Shown: in pieces, positions 1 through 11,097 of the stretch | Layout: every line of letters begins with the position of its first letter | How positions within the stretch are numbered: position 1 is the stretch's first letter | Source: Botryosphaeria dothidea | Taxonomy: Eukaryota; Ascomycota; Dothideomycetes; Botryosphaeriales; Botryosphaeriaceae | Direction of reading: 5' to 3' | NCBI GenBank assembly: GCA_011503125.2 | Contig: WWBZ02000051.1 | Location: forward strand, 1,550,001-1,614,000 | DNA: 64,000 nucleotides | Notes under the pieces: model-generated | The model's database searches: none | What the model was told of the DNA's origin: nothing | The model's input: the letters and a program-made list of their open reading frames with translations, nothing else | Position numbers and translations under genes: made by a program

Positions 1-3000
1 AAGAGAACCTACGAGAAATAATAGCTCGAACGGTCATGGTACGCCCCAGGTGCCCGCACAACAAACGTCACAGCGCTACAACCAGCGCTTGATTGAACAA
101 CCACGGCCGCCAGTACAGCCCCAGAGCTTTCCGCCCTTCACAAATTCCACCTTAGCTTTGCTGGGACAACTGAGAGGCCTTGGCCATTCATTTGCGAATA
201 TTCCCACAACGGACAAGAGGACGAAGCTGACGGAGGAAAAAGATGGGCCCGTCTCCAGGAACCCCAGCAGCGTGCCGGCCGTAATACCATCCGCCCCAAT
301 ATACCGAAATGGGGTCCGGACAGCTGTTTCCAATTCGTCACCACAAAAGAAGCCAGCAAATAGGTCACTTGTAGTGCCCAAGGATTTCCCTCACGGTCTA
401 CCTTTGCCTCGTCCCATTTTCAGCAGCAGCTCTCAGCCAACGTCTCCTGCTATACAAAGGACTCCTATTCCCCTACCAACTCGCTCACCCGCTCGTCCAA
501 CCACGGTTCCAGCTCCTTTCGCGCCTCCCCGTCCTGCCGCCACTCCAGCTTCGACCGCTCGTCCACGACCTGCGAATCCGACTGCCATCTACGCTCATCC
601 TCCACCTCCTGTTACCTCTGCTCCACCACCCCGTCCTGCCGCGCCTTTGGTTGCCACCCAAGATCGAGCTGACCCTCGGCCTACCTCAAGTTCTGCGCCG
701 CCGCTTCGTCCTTCCGGCCCACGTCCCGTCCCTTCCACCAGCAGTGCAAAACCGCTCAAGTATCCCCCATGGTCAGAGGAGGAGGACAGTCTGATAATAT
801 ACTTGAAGCACGGCCTTGAATGGAGTTTTAGAGAAATTGCATCGCTCTTGACTGGGAGATCCCAAGGCGCTGCGAATACAAGGTATTGCAATCGTCTGAA
901 GTATGGCTACGACATTGAAAGAGCGATCGGGATCCTTCAGAGATCAAAATGGGCACATGTCTTGCGGCCTGAGAGACATACAGACATACTAGCTCGTGAA
1001 GTACCGCAAGCACCAGTATTCGCCGACCATTTGGTTGTTGATGACGTCCCAACATTCGCTGGACATCCTTCGACGGCAGGAGTCTCAATTGCATCTCAGC
1101 GAGAACGGCGCGCTGCGCAGAGGCCGACTAATTACTACTCCAGGGATCACTACGCGAACGAGTTCGATGAAGATATCGTGACGATCGAGCCAGAAAAGAC
1201 TACAGAACCACATCAGAGCACTTTTAATTCTGAACATGCCGGAACGGAAGTCAAGGCAGTAAGCCGGAGAAGCACAAGATTGCTTAAGACTGGAAAGCAA
1301 TACCGTTCTTACAAGCCATACTTATCTTGTTACCAGAGATTGGCACTTGGGCACGGATTTGATGAGGGTGAATGGAAGGCTCTGAATGATTGGCAGGGGA
1401 CTAAAGTTCATCATCCTTTTACTGAAGATGAGCTGAGGTCTCTAAAGCTCGCTATCACTTTGCACTTTGACCAAACATCGGAATCCGACCTGTACGACCT
1501 CACGGAACCGGAGATACTCGAGATGGCAAGCTACGCTCGAAGTTTCCTCTCCACACGAACGAAAGAAAGTATAGAGGCATTCCTCAGAGATGCTGCCGAC
1601 AATTGTGTGTCAAAAGAGGCCCTCCGACTAACAACTCATGCCCGAGAGCCTAGCATCAGTGCAGTACTGAGGAATCGGGAATTGGGCATGCGGACAATCC
1701 GTAGGGATTACTCCAAGTGCAGCGTTGTCCACCTTCAGACACCGGCGTTCGCCACGATGGGACCTTGCGTGTCATTCACCGGCACGTCGGGAGATGTAAA
1801 TACCGTGGCATGGGCTCCAAATGGCACACAGTTTGCGGCAGGATCTGCGTGCCTCGTAGATTCTGACAGCATGCAGTATAACCGGCCTAATAACTTACTT
1901 TTTGGAGACGTTCCTCGTCGTACTTTACAAGAGTTACCTGACCATGTCACAAAACGTAAGTTGGCGGAAGCAGGGGCTAATTCAAGCCGGTCGATGCATG
2001 CCACCCAGGATCCTTGGCTTTTCCAGACCGTCTCTATGGTTGCTTTCTCGCCTGGTGGAGACTTGATGTACTCGGCTGGATACGACTGCAAGGTTCGGAT
2101 ATACGACGTTACTCGCAATGGTATCCCCGAAAAGAGCGACGTTGCTCTCCGCCACAAAGCGCCAGTTGATCTGCTCTCCGTCAGCGCTCAGGGTCTCTTG
2201 GCCACGGGTTGTCAAAGGTCTAAGAAGAACTCTATCAAAGTTGTTGATCCATACGAAGCTATTGAACATTGCGACGAAGACTTCAACCCTGTTATGTGCA
2301 ATTTCTCTTCACGAAAGGCGGCCGAGCGACCGGGGAACGGTATCTTCCCTTCCGCTCTTCGCTTCGACCCAAGTGGCGATTATCTCCTGGCCGGATTCGC
2401 GTCCACATCAAGGGAGGAAATGACCAGTGGAGAGACTTGTCTTTGGGACGTTCGAACTGGCGAACAGCTATCTATCTCTCCGGAGACTCGGAATGTGTTC
2501 GATGTGGCCTGGAACCTTAACCGCTGGCAACGACCACTTTTCGCGGTAGGATGCGTTGCCGGTGTAAACGTCAATCGCGGCGTCCGCTCGGTTATCAAGA
2601 TGTACGATTTGCGGACGCATGGGAAATACGGCCTGTCGATGGAGCTGGACTGCCCCGCCTTGGATATGAATGACGTGATGTTCAGTCCTTATGATGAGAA
2701 TATCATCGTGGCTGGATGCACTAACGGCAAGACATACATCTGGGACCTTCGGCAGTCGCAACCAGAAGACCACCTTTACTCCCTTGTGCACGGCGAACCA
2801 CTTATGGAGCTGGGTGATGGCGATGCAGAGTCGAGAGAGCGTCTCGACACCGGCATCCGTTTTTGCTCCTGGGGCCCCGACCGGCGCAACTTCTACACAG
2901 GCTCGTCGGATGGCGTTGTCAAAGTCTGGGATCCCTACAGGGCGCCGGAAGACGTGTTCGTGAAGGATGTCATCGAACTCAACTCGGGGATCATGTCCGG

Positions 3001-3961
3001 CGCCTTCAGCCCCGATTACACCAGCCTGCTGCTCGGAGAAGTCAATGGTACAATCAACGTACTCGAGGTCGGGCAGTCTGACCGCTCAATCAGGGATGCG
3101 GGCCCCATGGCCCTGATCGCTTCCGAAAAGCACCCTGTTTTCGACGATGAGGAGACGGGACGTCAAATGAAGGCAGGACACCAAAGCCAGGATGAGGGCC
3201 AACATGAAGGCGAAATCAATGACTCTGGCATCGCCACCGCCCGCCGTCTACTCCGCACCGGCCAAATGACTCTTCGCCCCATGGGTAGCCTGCCCATTCG
3301 CCAGGCCGTCCAAGGGCCCAACTATGCCGGTCCGTGGGACCAGGCAGAAGACGCTGACCATCTCCGCAAAGCGTCCCTCAAGCTCCAACGCAGATTCTCT
3401 AGCCCACCGACCATCCACTGTGACATCCCGGCCTGCCGCGACGCCGCTGCGAATAAGAAACTCGTCCCCGAGGAGGCTGGCGACTCAGGCCGCTCTGCGG
3501 GCCGCATTCCAGAGAAGCTGAGGTCATTGGGGAGGGAGCGCGAGAAGGAGGGAAATAATAGGAAGATGATAGTCGCGCCGACGCTCAAGTGCTCGAGTTG
3601 CCATGCCCGTCCTGCGCGGCCGCGGGCTGATGGCGATAACGATGACGTTGAAAGCGAATCGCTCTGCGAGCGCTGCGGTTTCTCCTGCTTCCGTTGCGGC
3701 GATTCAGCGGAAGTCGTGGATGAGCGCGTCGAGGAGGTGGTCTGTCCATCGTGCGGGTTGCGCTGGCGTGCGGATATTCTAGGGTACAAACTACTGTCCG
3801 GCATCCCGACGAGCAGCGGGGGAGGGAAGACGATGAAGAGAGAGATGGCTCGAGAGAAGGATCGAAGGAGGGGTCACGACTATCTTGCTGGCGAGGGTGA
3901 GGAGTGCGTGGAGGAGTACTACCATGGGCTGTGGCAGGATCGGCCGCCATCGCCGTTATGA
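1..3961 (+). CDS. SANT/Myb-like + WD40 + zinc-ribbon protein, 5' end missing (possible DCAF/Raf1-type chromatin factor)
   Basis: The reading frame is open from base 2 to the stop at 3959-3961 and contains no in-frame ATG before the conserved part; a GTG at 50 is not a credible eukaryotic start, so the gene begins upstream of the window. At least 1,319 residues are present. Counting from base 50: residues 1-235 are Pro/Ser/Ala-rich and disordered; about 238-284 is a SANT/Myb-like helix-turn-helix (PWSEEEDSLIIYLKHGLEW, then GRSQGAANTRYCNRLK); about 563-1060 holds WD40 blades, with WDVR and WDLR motifs of the kind that bind DDB1; about 1180-1240 has four CxxC-type pairs (CSSC, CERC, CFRC, CPSC), a treble-clef or zinc-ribbon module. 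Known: WDxR-bearing WD40 proteins serve as CUL4-DDB1 substrate receptors, and fungal heterochromatin complexes (Raf1 in fission yeast, DIM-9 in Neurospora) contain one. Assignment to that family is inference. No intron is evident. Confidence 0.75.
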   Translation, partial: REPTRNNSSNGHGTPQVPAQQTSQRYNQRLIEQPRPPVQPQSFPPFTNSTLALLGQLRGLGHSFANIPTTDKRTKLTEEKDGPVSRNPSSVPAVIPSAPIYRNGVRTAVSNSSPQKKPANRSLVVPKDFPHGLPLPRPIFSSSSQPTSPAIQRTPIPLPTRSPARPTTVPAPFAPPRPAATPASTARPRPANPTAIYAHPPPPVTSAPPPRPAAPLVATQDRADPRPTSSSAPPLRPSGPRPVPSTSSAKPLKYPPWSEEEDSLIIYLKHGLEWSFREIASLLTGRSQGAANTRYCNRLKYGYDIERAIGILQRSKWAHVLRPERHTDILAREVPQAPVFADHLVVDDVPTFAGHPSTAGVSIASQRERRAAQRPTNYYSRDHYANEFDEDIVTIEPEKTTEPHQSTFNSEHAGTEVKAVSRRSTRLLKTGKQYRSYKPYLSCYQRLALGHGFDEGEWKALNDWQGTKVHHPFTEDELRSLKLAITLHFDQTSESDLYDLTEPEILEMASYARSFLSTRTKESIEAFLRDAADNCVSKEALRLTTHAREPSISAVLRNRELGMRTIRRDYSKCSVVHLQTPAFATMGPCVSFTGTSGDVNTVAWAPNGTQFAAGSACLVDSDSMQYNRPNNLLFGDVPRRTLQELPDHVTKRKLAEAGANSSRSMHATQDPWLFQTVSMVAFSPGGDLMYSAGYDCKVRIYDVTRNGIPEKSDVALRHKAPVDLLSVSAQGLLATGCQRSKKNSIKVVDPYEAIEHCDEDFNPVMCNFSSRKAAERPGNGIFPSALRFDPSGDYLLAGFASTSREEMTSGETCLWDVRTGEQLSISPETRNVFDVAWNLNRWQRPLFAVGCVAGVNVNRGVRSVIKMYDLRTHGKYGLSMELDCPALDMNDVMFSPYDENIIVAGCTNGKTYIWDLRQSQPEDHLYSLVHGEPLMELGDGDAESRERLDTGIRFCSWGPDRRNFYTGSSDGVVKVWDPYRAPEDVFVKDVIELNSGIMSGAFSPDYTSLLLGEVNGTINVLEVGQSDRSIRDAGPMALIASEKHPVFDDEETGRQMKAGHQSQDEGQHEGEINDSGIATARRLLRTGQMTLRPMGSLPIRQAVQGPNYAGPWDQAEDADHLRKASLKLQRRFSSPPTIHCDIPACRDAAANKKLVPEEAGDSGRSAGRIPEKLRSLGREREKEGNNRKMIVAPTLKCSSCHARPARPRADGDNDDVESESLCERCGFSCFRCGDSAEVVDERVEEVVCPSCGLRWRADILGYKLLSGIPTSSGGGKTMKREMAREKDRRRGHDYLAGEGEECVEEYYHGLWQDRPPSPL

Positions 3962-4955
3962 AGAACAAACACGTGCAGATGCGATTTTGGCGTTGCAGAA
4001 GATCCATGAGGAACGGGAGAATGGGGACGTGTTGATATGGGTTGAGACGATGAAGGAGGCTCACGGAGGTCTCTGCTACGAAATCCACTCGCATGGAGCC
4101 CGCGCGTTTAGGGAGGAGTGGTTAATTTTCTTGCTCTAGAGAGGGGCATAAGGCGCTGTGGAAATTTTCTTTTCTCAGCTGGTACCTACATTGAAAGAGG
4201 TTCGGATCAAGAAGCCAATCAGGTTTGCTGGCTTCCTGCAACATTAGATACTTCAATTGTCTAAAGAACATGCCACAATCTTTTCTGAGCAGGACAATGA
4301 GGCCATTGATTCGTTGTTCAAATAGTTACGAGGTTGTTTTCAAAAGTACTATCACATAAAACCTTGCCGTGGGGAGTCGAAGCGTGGGGTATGTTCTCGT
4401 AGACTTGAACGAAAAGCTGTCTCAACGGGCCCCTACTGACGCCACAGCAAGAAGTATGCAAGTCACGTAGCATGCAAGGACATTGATGTTGACATCATAG
4501 ATGACTAAAGAACAACTTTCGCCGCCTACATAATCTCTACTCTACACCACCCAATCCTTCGCCCTCACACTACACCAATAGAGGTCATCATTACCCGCAC
4601 TTGCCTTCGCCTGGCCAATTAAAGCCCTTTAAGGCAAGAGAATGAGATACCCCATGCACGTCACGACCTCTGCTTGCTTGCCACCCACTCTTCACCACCT
4701 TCTTCCAGATGTGGACAAAATACCGTTTATCCCTCCACGCACTCTCTCTTTAGCTGGACATTTCTTCCCCGTGTACATGGTGGACAGAAGGGGTGAAAAA
4801 GGAATAAGGGAATATTTGTCCAGTATATACAATGGCTTGGAAAAGAACGCCGCTAACAATAACAAAAAAGAGCCGTCTCAAACTCTCTCAACCATGAGTA
4901 GATTCTACATTGTCTCCCCTATGAATTTGCTTTTCTTTTATCTCATACTCTACAC
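3962..4955. other. Convergent intergenic gap
   Basis: This separates the 3' ends of the WD40 gene and the complex I subunit gene. It should hold both 3' UTRs. I see no conserved coding frame, RNA gene or repeat in it. A short open frame near 4642-4980 runs antisense into the last exon of the complex I gene and shows no protein-like composition. Confidence 0.6.
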
Positions 4956-7437
4956 TCATGCCGCTGCGGCTGATTGCTGACCGGGAGGGCCGTACTCGAC
5001 CTGGGGGTAAGGCTCTCCTGGTGCCAGGAAGTTGGTGTGCGGGTCCTTGGCCGCCTTTGCTGCCGAGCAACGAGCCATGGTTGGCGAACTGTGACGAAGT
5101 TAGCATGAATGCCATGAAGATGGGATATTCAGTTTGCACTTACTTCCTCGAGATAGCATCCGTAAAGAAGAAGTTCTCGATGGCCTTCTTGAGAGTGGCC
5201 CCGCTAACAGTGGAGCCCTTGTTGTGGTCGACAAGCTGAACCTTGCTGAGCTCAGAGAGGCTGGTCTTCTCAACCACATCGTATCTCCTCAGAGCGGGGG
5301 AGATCTCCTCCATGCGGTCGCGGAGAGCCTCGACATCATCGTACGGAAGGGGGGCGCCGAGGAACTCGCTAGCAGCACGGATGATCTTCCAGTCGGGCCT
5401 GGCTGCGCCGAGTAAGGAGGTGGCAGTCCGAGTCTGCTGAACACGGCCCTCAGTGTTGACGTAAGTACCGGCCTTCTCAGTGTAGGCCGCACCGGGCAGG
5501 ACCACGTCGGCAAGCTGAGCGCCCTTGTCACCGTGGTGACCCTGGTAGACGACGAACGCACCCTTAGGAATATCCGCCTCGTTGATCTCATCGGCACCAA
5601 GGAGCCAGATGAACTTAGCGTTCGCCTTAGCAACCTCAGGCGAGGGAACGGTGAAGCCAACTTCGTAAGCACCAGCACGGGAAGCCTCACGCTGGAGAAC
5701 GTTGTAGCCGTTCCACTCAGGAGTCTGGAAGTTGGACTTGTGCTTCTCAACGAAGCTGCCAACAGTCTCAAGAATGGATTTGGCATCAGCGTGCTCAACA
5801 GCACCGCTACCCACGATGATCATGGGCTTCTTGGCCTGAGCAAGCTTCTCACCGAAAGGTCCAGACAGAGCCGACTTCAGATCCGAAGCATTCTCGCCGA
5901 GCTTCTCGTACTCGAAAGTGCTCTCAAAGTCCTCGCCAATAAGACCAATCTCAAGGTCGGAGCGGAGCCAGTGCTTCCTGATACGTGCGTTCAGGACAGC
6001 AGCCTCGTGTCTGGGGTTGGTGCCGACAAGGAGAATGTAATCAGCCTCTTCGACACCGTAGATCTTAGAGTTGAAGGTGTAGTTCGAGCGGACGTCAACA
6101 CCGTGAGCAGCCGGCTCACTACCGTTCTTGGTGTCCAAAGCCAGGTTCTCCGAACCAAGCCTGTTGGCCAGATCCTTCATTGCCACCAAACTCTCCGTCT
6201 CAATCAGCGCACCAGCCACAGCCTTGAATTCGTTGCCCTTTGGCGCGAGCTTCTGGTAAGCGTTGCTGATCTCAACGAGCGCCTGCTCCCAAGTCGCGGG
6301 TTGGAACTGGTCGTCGCGGCGGATGAGCGGGATAGTCAGCCTCTGAGTGTTGAGGGCATCGCATGCGAAACGGGACTTGTCGTTGATCCACTCCTCGTTG
6401 ACGTCGTCGTTCAGCCTCGGGAGAATCCTCAAAACCTGGAGACCCCTAGAATCGACGCGAATGTTGGAGCCAAGGCCGTCCAGGACATCAATAGATTCGG
6501 AGTGGTACAGCTCCCAGGGACGGGCTTTGAAAGCGTAGGGCTTCGAGGTCAGGGCACCGACGGGGCACAGGTCGATAACGTTTCCAGACATTTCCGAATC
6601 CAGGGCGGTCTCGATGTAAGTACCGATCTGCATGTCGTTGCCACGGCCAGTAGAGCCAAACTCCGGGGCACCGGCGACGTCGTTGGCGAAACGGACACAC
6701 CTAGTGCAGTGAATACACCTGTTCATCGACGTCTACATCGTGTTAGCAGCACTACATTGCTAGCACAGGACCATCTCCATGTCGTCAAGCGCGTACCTTG
6801 ATCAATGGGCCAATGTTCTTGTCCTCAACCGCACGCTTGCCACCCAACTCATGGAAGCGTCCTCTGTCGGCACCGTATCTCATCGACTGGTCCTGCAGAT
6901 CGCACTCGCCACCCTGGTCGCAGATGGGGCAGTCGAGCGGGTGGTTGGCGAGCAAGAACTCCATGACACCCTCACGGGCCTTGTGAACGAGGGGAGAGTC
7001 GGTCTTGACGACCATGCCGGGCTGGACGGGCCAGGCGCACGAGGCGACGGGCTTGGGGGCGCGCTCGACTTCGACGAGGCACATACGGCAGTTTCCGGCG
7101 ATCATGAGCTTCTCGTGGTAGCAGTAGCGGGGAACGGTCGAGCCGGCCTTTTCACAGGCCTGGATGAGCGAGGATCCGGCTGTGCGTGGCATGGTCAGCG
7201 TCGTCGGGAGCGAGGCAATGGCCCGGCACGGTATGGCTCACCTTCTATCGAGACCTTCTTGCCATCTGAAACATCAATCAGTTCAGCTCACGAAGCTTTG
7301 GGGCGAGTGTGGGACGCACCGATGGTGAGCTCGACCTCGGCCCTCCGCTGGGAGGAGGCGGTAAAGGTACGGCGGGTATTGGCGGCGGCCAGCCGCTGGG
7401 GCAGCCTGGCCGACCGGAGGAGCTGTTGCCGCAGCAT
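4956..7437 (-). CDS. nuo78: NADH:ubiquinone oxidoreductase 78 kDa subunit (NDUFS1/NuoG family), complex I
   Basis: Five exons: 7437-7320, 7265-7242, 7179-6797, 6732-5144, 5088-4956. The spliced frame closes at 748 residues, the usual length for this subunit. The first exon gives an Arg-rich, acid-free leader ([20 protein letters not shown]) typical of mitochondrial import. The ferredoxin-like domain follows, with the [2Fe-2S] cysteines (CYHEK...GNCRMC), the His/Cys [4Fe-4S] segment ([17 protein letters not shown]) and CIHCTRC; the rest is the molybdopterin-oxidoreductase-like fold. The last exon supplies the conserved tail [14 protein letters not shown]. The protein carries the N-module iron-sulfur relay from FMN toward quinone on the matrix side of the inner membrane. 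Exon 2 is only 24 nt. A CCAATCA motif lies about 150 nt upstream of the ATG. Confidence 0.96.
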
Positions 7438-8261
7438 TTGGTGGAGCGGAGAGGGGATGGGTGGGTGGAGATTTGGATGGCGGTGATGTTGGAGGCGTGG
7501 TTCACGCTGGAGGCACTCGGCACCGCATTGACGTCTTTTGCGGTTTAGCGTGCTTTCTGACCTACCCGCATCGCCCTTTCTCTGATTGGCGTCCGGGCGT
7601 TCGCTTACAAAAAGTCTGCCGCTCAGCGCTCCTCGCGCGTCTCTTCCTTTTCTCCTCAACTCATTTTGAGGACAACTCTTATTGTGGGAGCTTCTGGGCA
7701 TCCGTTTCGACCGGAAACTCCTCTGCTATTTGTCCGAGACCACGACTCGCTGGGCGCCGAAGCTGGAGCAGGCTACGGGGCGACCTCATGACGTTCTGTT
7801 CCTTACCATCGACGCTACATTTCTCGTTCGTCAAGACTTTTCTGCGCGTGGCTGATGCACGACCTGATCGAAAGACACGGCAGGCTGTATTCGCATCCCG
7901 CATGCAAATGTTTCACTTGGAATCTGCACTGCAGTTTGCGCTATGCGGAGTACGTGTCATGTTCGACGTACAGATCTGGGGATGGTGTTGGTTTTGGCTT
8001 TCACACTGCAAAATAGCTTGCTACATCAATGGATCTCATATCGCGAAAGTTTGATTGTTACCAATATACGTCCAATAACAATGAATGCATTCTCCTCTAT
8101 GAACAGGGCGAGTAGGGTAACGTAGGACAAGAAGTATTCGCCGCCTCCAGTATCTATGCCACCCGCAATGAGTCGAGACCATGAACAAGACTCTTCAGTC
8201 CTTTTATTTCCGGCCAAGCAAACCATCCAACGTACACCACCTCAAGGAACCACCGCTTCGC
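7438..8261. other. Intergenic: complex I promoter and sey1 3' region
   Basis: Both neighbours are on the minus strand. The low-coordinate side is the promoter and leader of the complex I gene; the high-coordinate side is the 3' UTR of sey1. No supported gene. The open frames here overlap one another on both strands and lack coherent composition. Confidence 0.6.
7583..7589 (-). promoter_or_regulatory. CCAAT-box candidate upstream of nuo78
   Basis: The minus strand reads CCAATCA, matching the HAP/CBC-complex preference CCAATSR, about 150 nt upstream of the start codon of a respiratory-chain gene. In fungi the CCAAT-binding complex controls many respiratory genes. A seven-base match is expected by chance several times in this window, so position is the main support. 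Confidence 0.4.
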
Positions 8262-11097
8262 CTATATGTCATCTGCATCTTCATCATCACCACTCGGCGC
8301 GGCCTTCTTGCCTTGGGAATCGAGGTTGTCCAGTCCAATGCTCTCGGTCGTGTTGGTACGACCGGACATAGCCATGGCCTGACGACCAGTTTCGTTGCTC
8401 TCAAGGAACTCGCGCAGGCGCTCCTTGAACATCTCAATCGCCTGCTGTGATGCAGCATTGCTCATGCGCATCATGGGGCCCCACAGGTTGAGCGTGTACG
8501 TCACATACGCGGCCACGCCAAGGAGAATCATGAAGATGAAATAGAGGGGGTTACGCAGGACTACATCAAGGTTAACATGTGATGCGAGGAGAGAGCAAAG
8601 TGGATAACTTACCAGCCCAGATTTCGTTCCATCCCAATGCAAGCAACAAGCCGTAGAAGTACAATGGGACTTGAGTGATACCGCCGATGGCTCCACGCTT
8701 TGCCTCAACGTAAACGCCATCGGCCGTCTTCTTGAACCGCACGCTGAGATCTGCCTGTTTTGCATCACTCAGTACGGTCATCTCCTCCTGAAGACTCTTC
8801 CCCTCCTCTTCGTCAACGCCCCCAATAGGTGTCAGGTCCTCCTCGTCAGCAGGGGTGACTGTCGCTGGAGCTGCGCCAATCCATGCATCAAGCGGCGGTG
8901 GTGCAGAGGTAGTGGCGAGACGGAAGCGGCTCAGCAGAGGGATGAGAGTCAGCGTCGACTCGCGGGCGCGTGTGTAGATGCCCTCAATGTCATCCGTCGG
9001 ACGCCAAATACGAGGAACGCCCGTGTCGTCGTAACGGAACTTATCCTCGAAATTCTCGCGGAGCTTGAGCAGCAAGTTGCCTTCCATCATCTCCTCATCC
9101 AACTTCACCCTCAGGCAGCCCCAGCTTTTACGCCTCAACCGCCACAGACCCACTTCGATCTCATCCGGCGAGGCGTCAAAGCTGCCTGCACGCTCCGTGA
9201 AGCGCTTCTCCGCCTGAGTAACAGTCTCGGTAAAAACTTCCCATATCCTGTCCCACAGCTCCTTCTCCGTCGCCACAGTGTGCTTTTCACCTTCCGCGGG
9301 TGCTCCGGAACCACCGCGACCCGACCCTAGCTTGTTGAACTCCAGGCCAACGGATTCGTTGAGACGAGAGCGCACCCATCGCTCAACACGAGTAGCGAGT
9401 CTGCGCATCTCCTCCTTTCGCAGACGTGCTGATACATCGTCAAGTTCCTTCTTATACAGGTTGAACTCTTGAGCGTAATCGCTCCACGGTGCACCTTCGA
9501 CCACAATTGCCTTTGCTTGCTCCTCAAACTTAGAGAGGGCCTTCTTCTTCTCGCTTGCCACAATTTCCGCGAAGTCATAGTTATTTCCCTTCTTTTGCCC
9601 TGATTTCACTGCGACGCTGACAGCTTCGGAGAAGTCGTTCACGCCCGACTTGTGCGCAGCACTTAGTTGGCCTGAGAAAAGTGCCTTGAGACGTGTATCA
9701 ATCTTGCCGGCCAGTTCTTTGGACTTGCGTGTATAGACACCCTTATGGTAGCGCGAGGCTTTTGTCTCGAATTCCTGAAGAACAGCACTGCGGGCATCAT
9801 TCATGGCGGGCCCCAAACCGGAAAGCACAGTAAGCTGTCCGGAACGGACACCCTCGGCCTGCTTGTCCTCCAACGGTATGATCTTCTCGTCAAACGCAAC
9901 CAGCACCTCGCGGGAAATCTCGTCGCATCTAAATTGGGCAAGCAATTCCTGTTGAGTGGGCAAATCCAGGTCCTTGTTGTTTACAATCGATTCCCAGACG
10001 CCGTCAGCGTACGTCGGGAAACCATCAGCAGGAATGCGCCTGTGGTATTCGGGCAGGAAGACAGGCTGAGTGTCCTCGTCCAACAATCCTGCCGTCTTAG
10101 GATCCTTGTATCCCTCCCGGAAGCGTGTGCTGAGCTTCTCGACCTCCTCAACAAACCTCTCGGGTTGTAAAATCTTGTGTGGCAATGCGGCGAACGCAAA
10201 ATCGAAATAGTCTTGGATCTTCGAGTTCTCGAGGCCTTTAGGTTTTGAGAGAGTGGACCAGATACGTTCCATGTCTTGTACGAGAGTATTCTTCAGGTTT
10301 GCCAATGGAGTATTGCCGATGTGGTCGCGAATTACGAAGAAAAGAAGGGATCGTGGGGTGGTCCTACAAATATCACGTTAGCCAGAAGGTCGTATACAGC
10401 ATGAAAGTGGTCACGTACTTGCTATCCTTGACAAACAGCTGCAGGTTGACCTCAAAGACAGTCTTCAACAGACCCATGTTGGCACCTTGATACAGGCCAA
10501 CCTGGTGCTCCCAGATGTTTACAATCAAGACCTCGCTTGTGGCCAGGGCGAACAGCGCGCTCTTCCGCTCAAAGTCTTGATCCTCACCCCTTTCGCGGCC
10601 GTCGGTTCCCTCGACATCCATGACAAGTACGTTATCGGCCATGGTCTTTTCACCCTGGTTCTCGCGCTTGTTCTTGGACATCCAAATTCCCTTGGTTGTC
10701 TGACGACGCTCATTCTCGGCCATGACACCAAAAGACGTCTTGAACAGGTGGTTTAGAAGGGTCGACTTGCCGGTGCTCTGGGAACCGAAGACGGAGATAA
10801 TGTGGTAGTTGAAGCCAGCGGGAGTGACCTTCTCGATGGCCAGATAGTTGTTGAGATTCTGGCTGCAGGCGGGTCAGCACGGCGGTGGTGAGAGCGGTGA
10901 CGGCGGGCGTACTTGAACTCCTTGTTCTCGTCGATGACCTGAATGCCATGGTCGTACTGCTCGACCGTGGCGTTGCCGCCGACAGCGGCGAAGTGACCGT
11001 TCATAACGACCGAGGGCGTCGAGTGCGAGCTGCTCATCTGGGGACGTGGCGAGGCGGAGTTGGAGCCATTGGGAACCTGCAGAGCCGGTGACGCCAT
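8262..11097 (-). CDS. sey1: Sey1/RHD3-type ER membrane-fusion GTPase
   Basis: Four exons: 11097-10913, 10862-10419, 10363-8613, 8560-8262, closing at 892 residues. After a Ser-rich N-terminus the GTPase domain begins with [20 protein letters not shown]. It has a P-loop (GSQSTGKST), the switch region around RRQTTKGIW and the G3 motif [15 protein letters not shown] long helical middle region follows. Near the C-terminus two hydrophobic stretches ([19 protein letters not shown] and [19 protein letters not shown]) make the membrane hairpin, followed by a cytosolic tail ending in acidic residues. Sey1 is the fungal counterpart of atlastin: it drives homotypic fusion of ER tubules and maintains the tubular network. 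The start ATG is the first in the frame and gives the expected N-terminus. All introns are GT-AG. Confidence 0.96.

Noticed and set aside
50..52. GTG as start codon of the first gene
   Set aside because: The frame is open back to the window edge and GTG starts are not expected in a nuclear fungal gene; the true start lies upstream.
5533..6801. 422-residue open frame on the plus strand
   Set aside because: It is the antisense shadow of the well-supported complex I exon on the minus strand and has no domain content.
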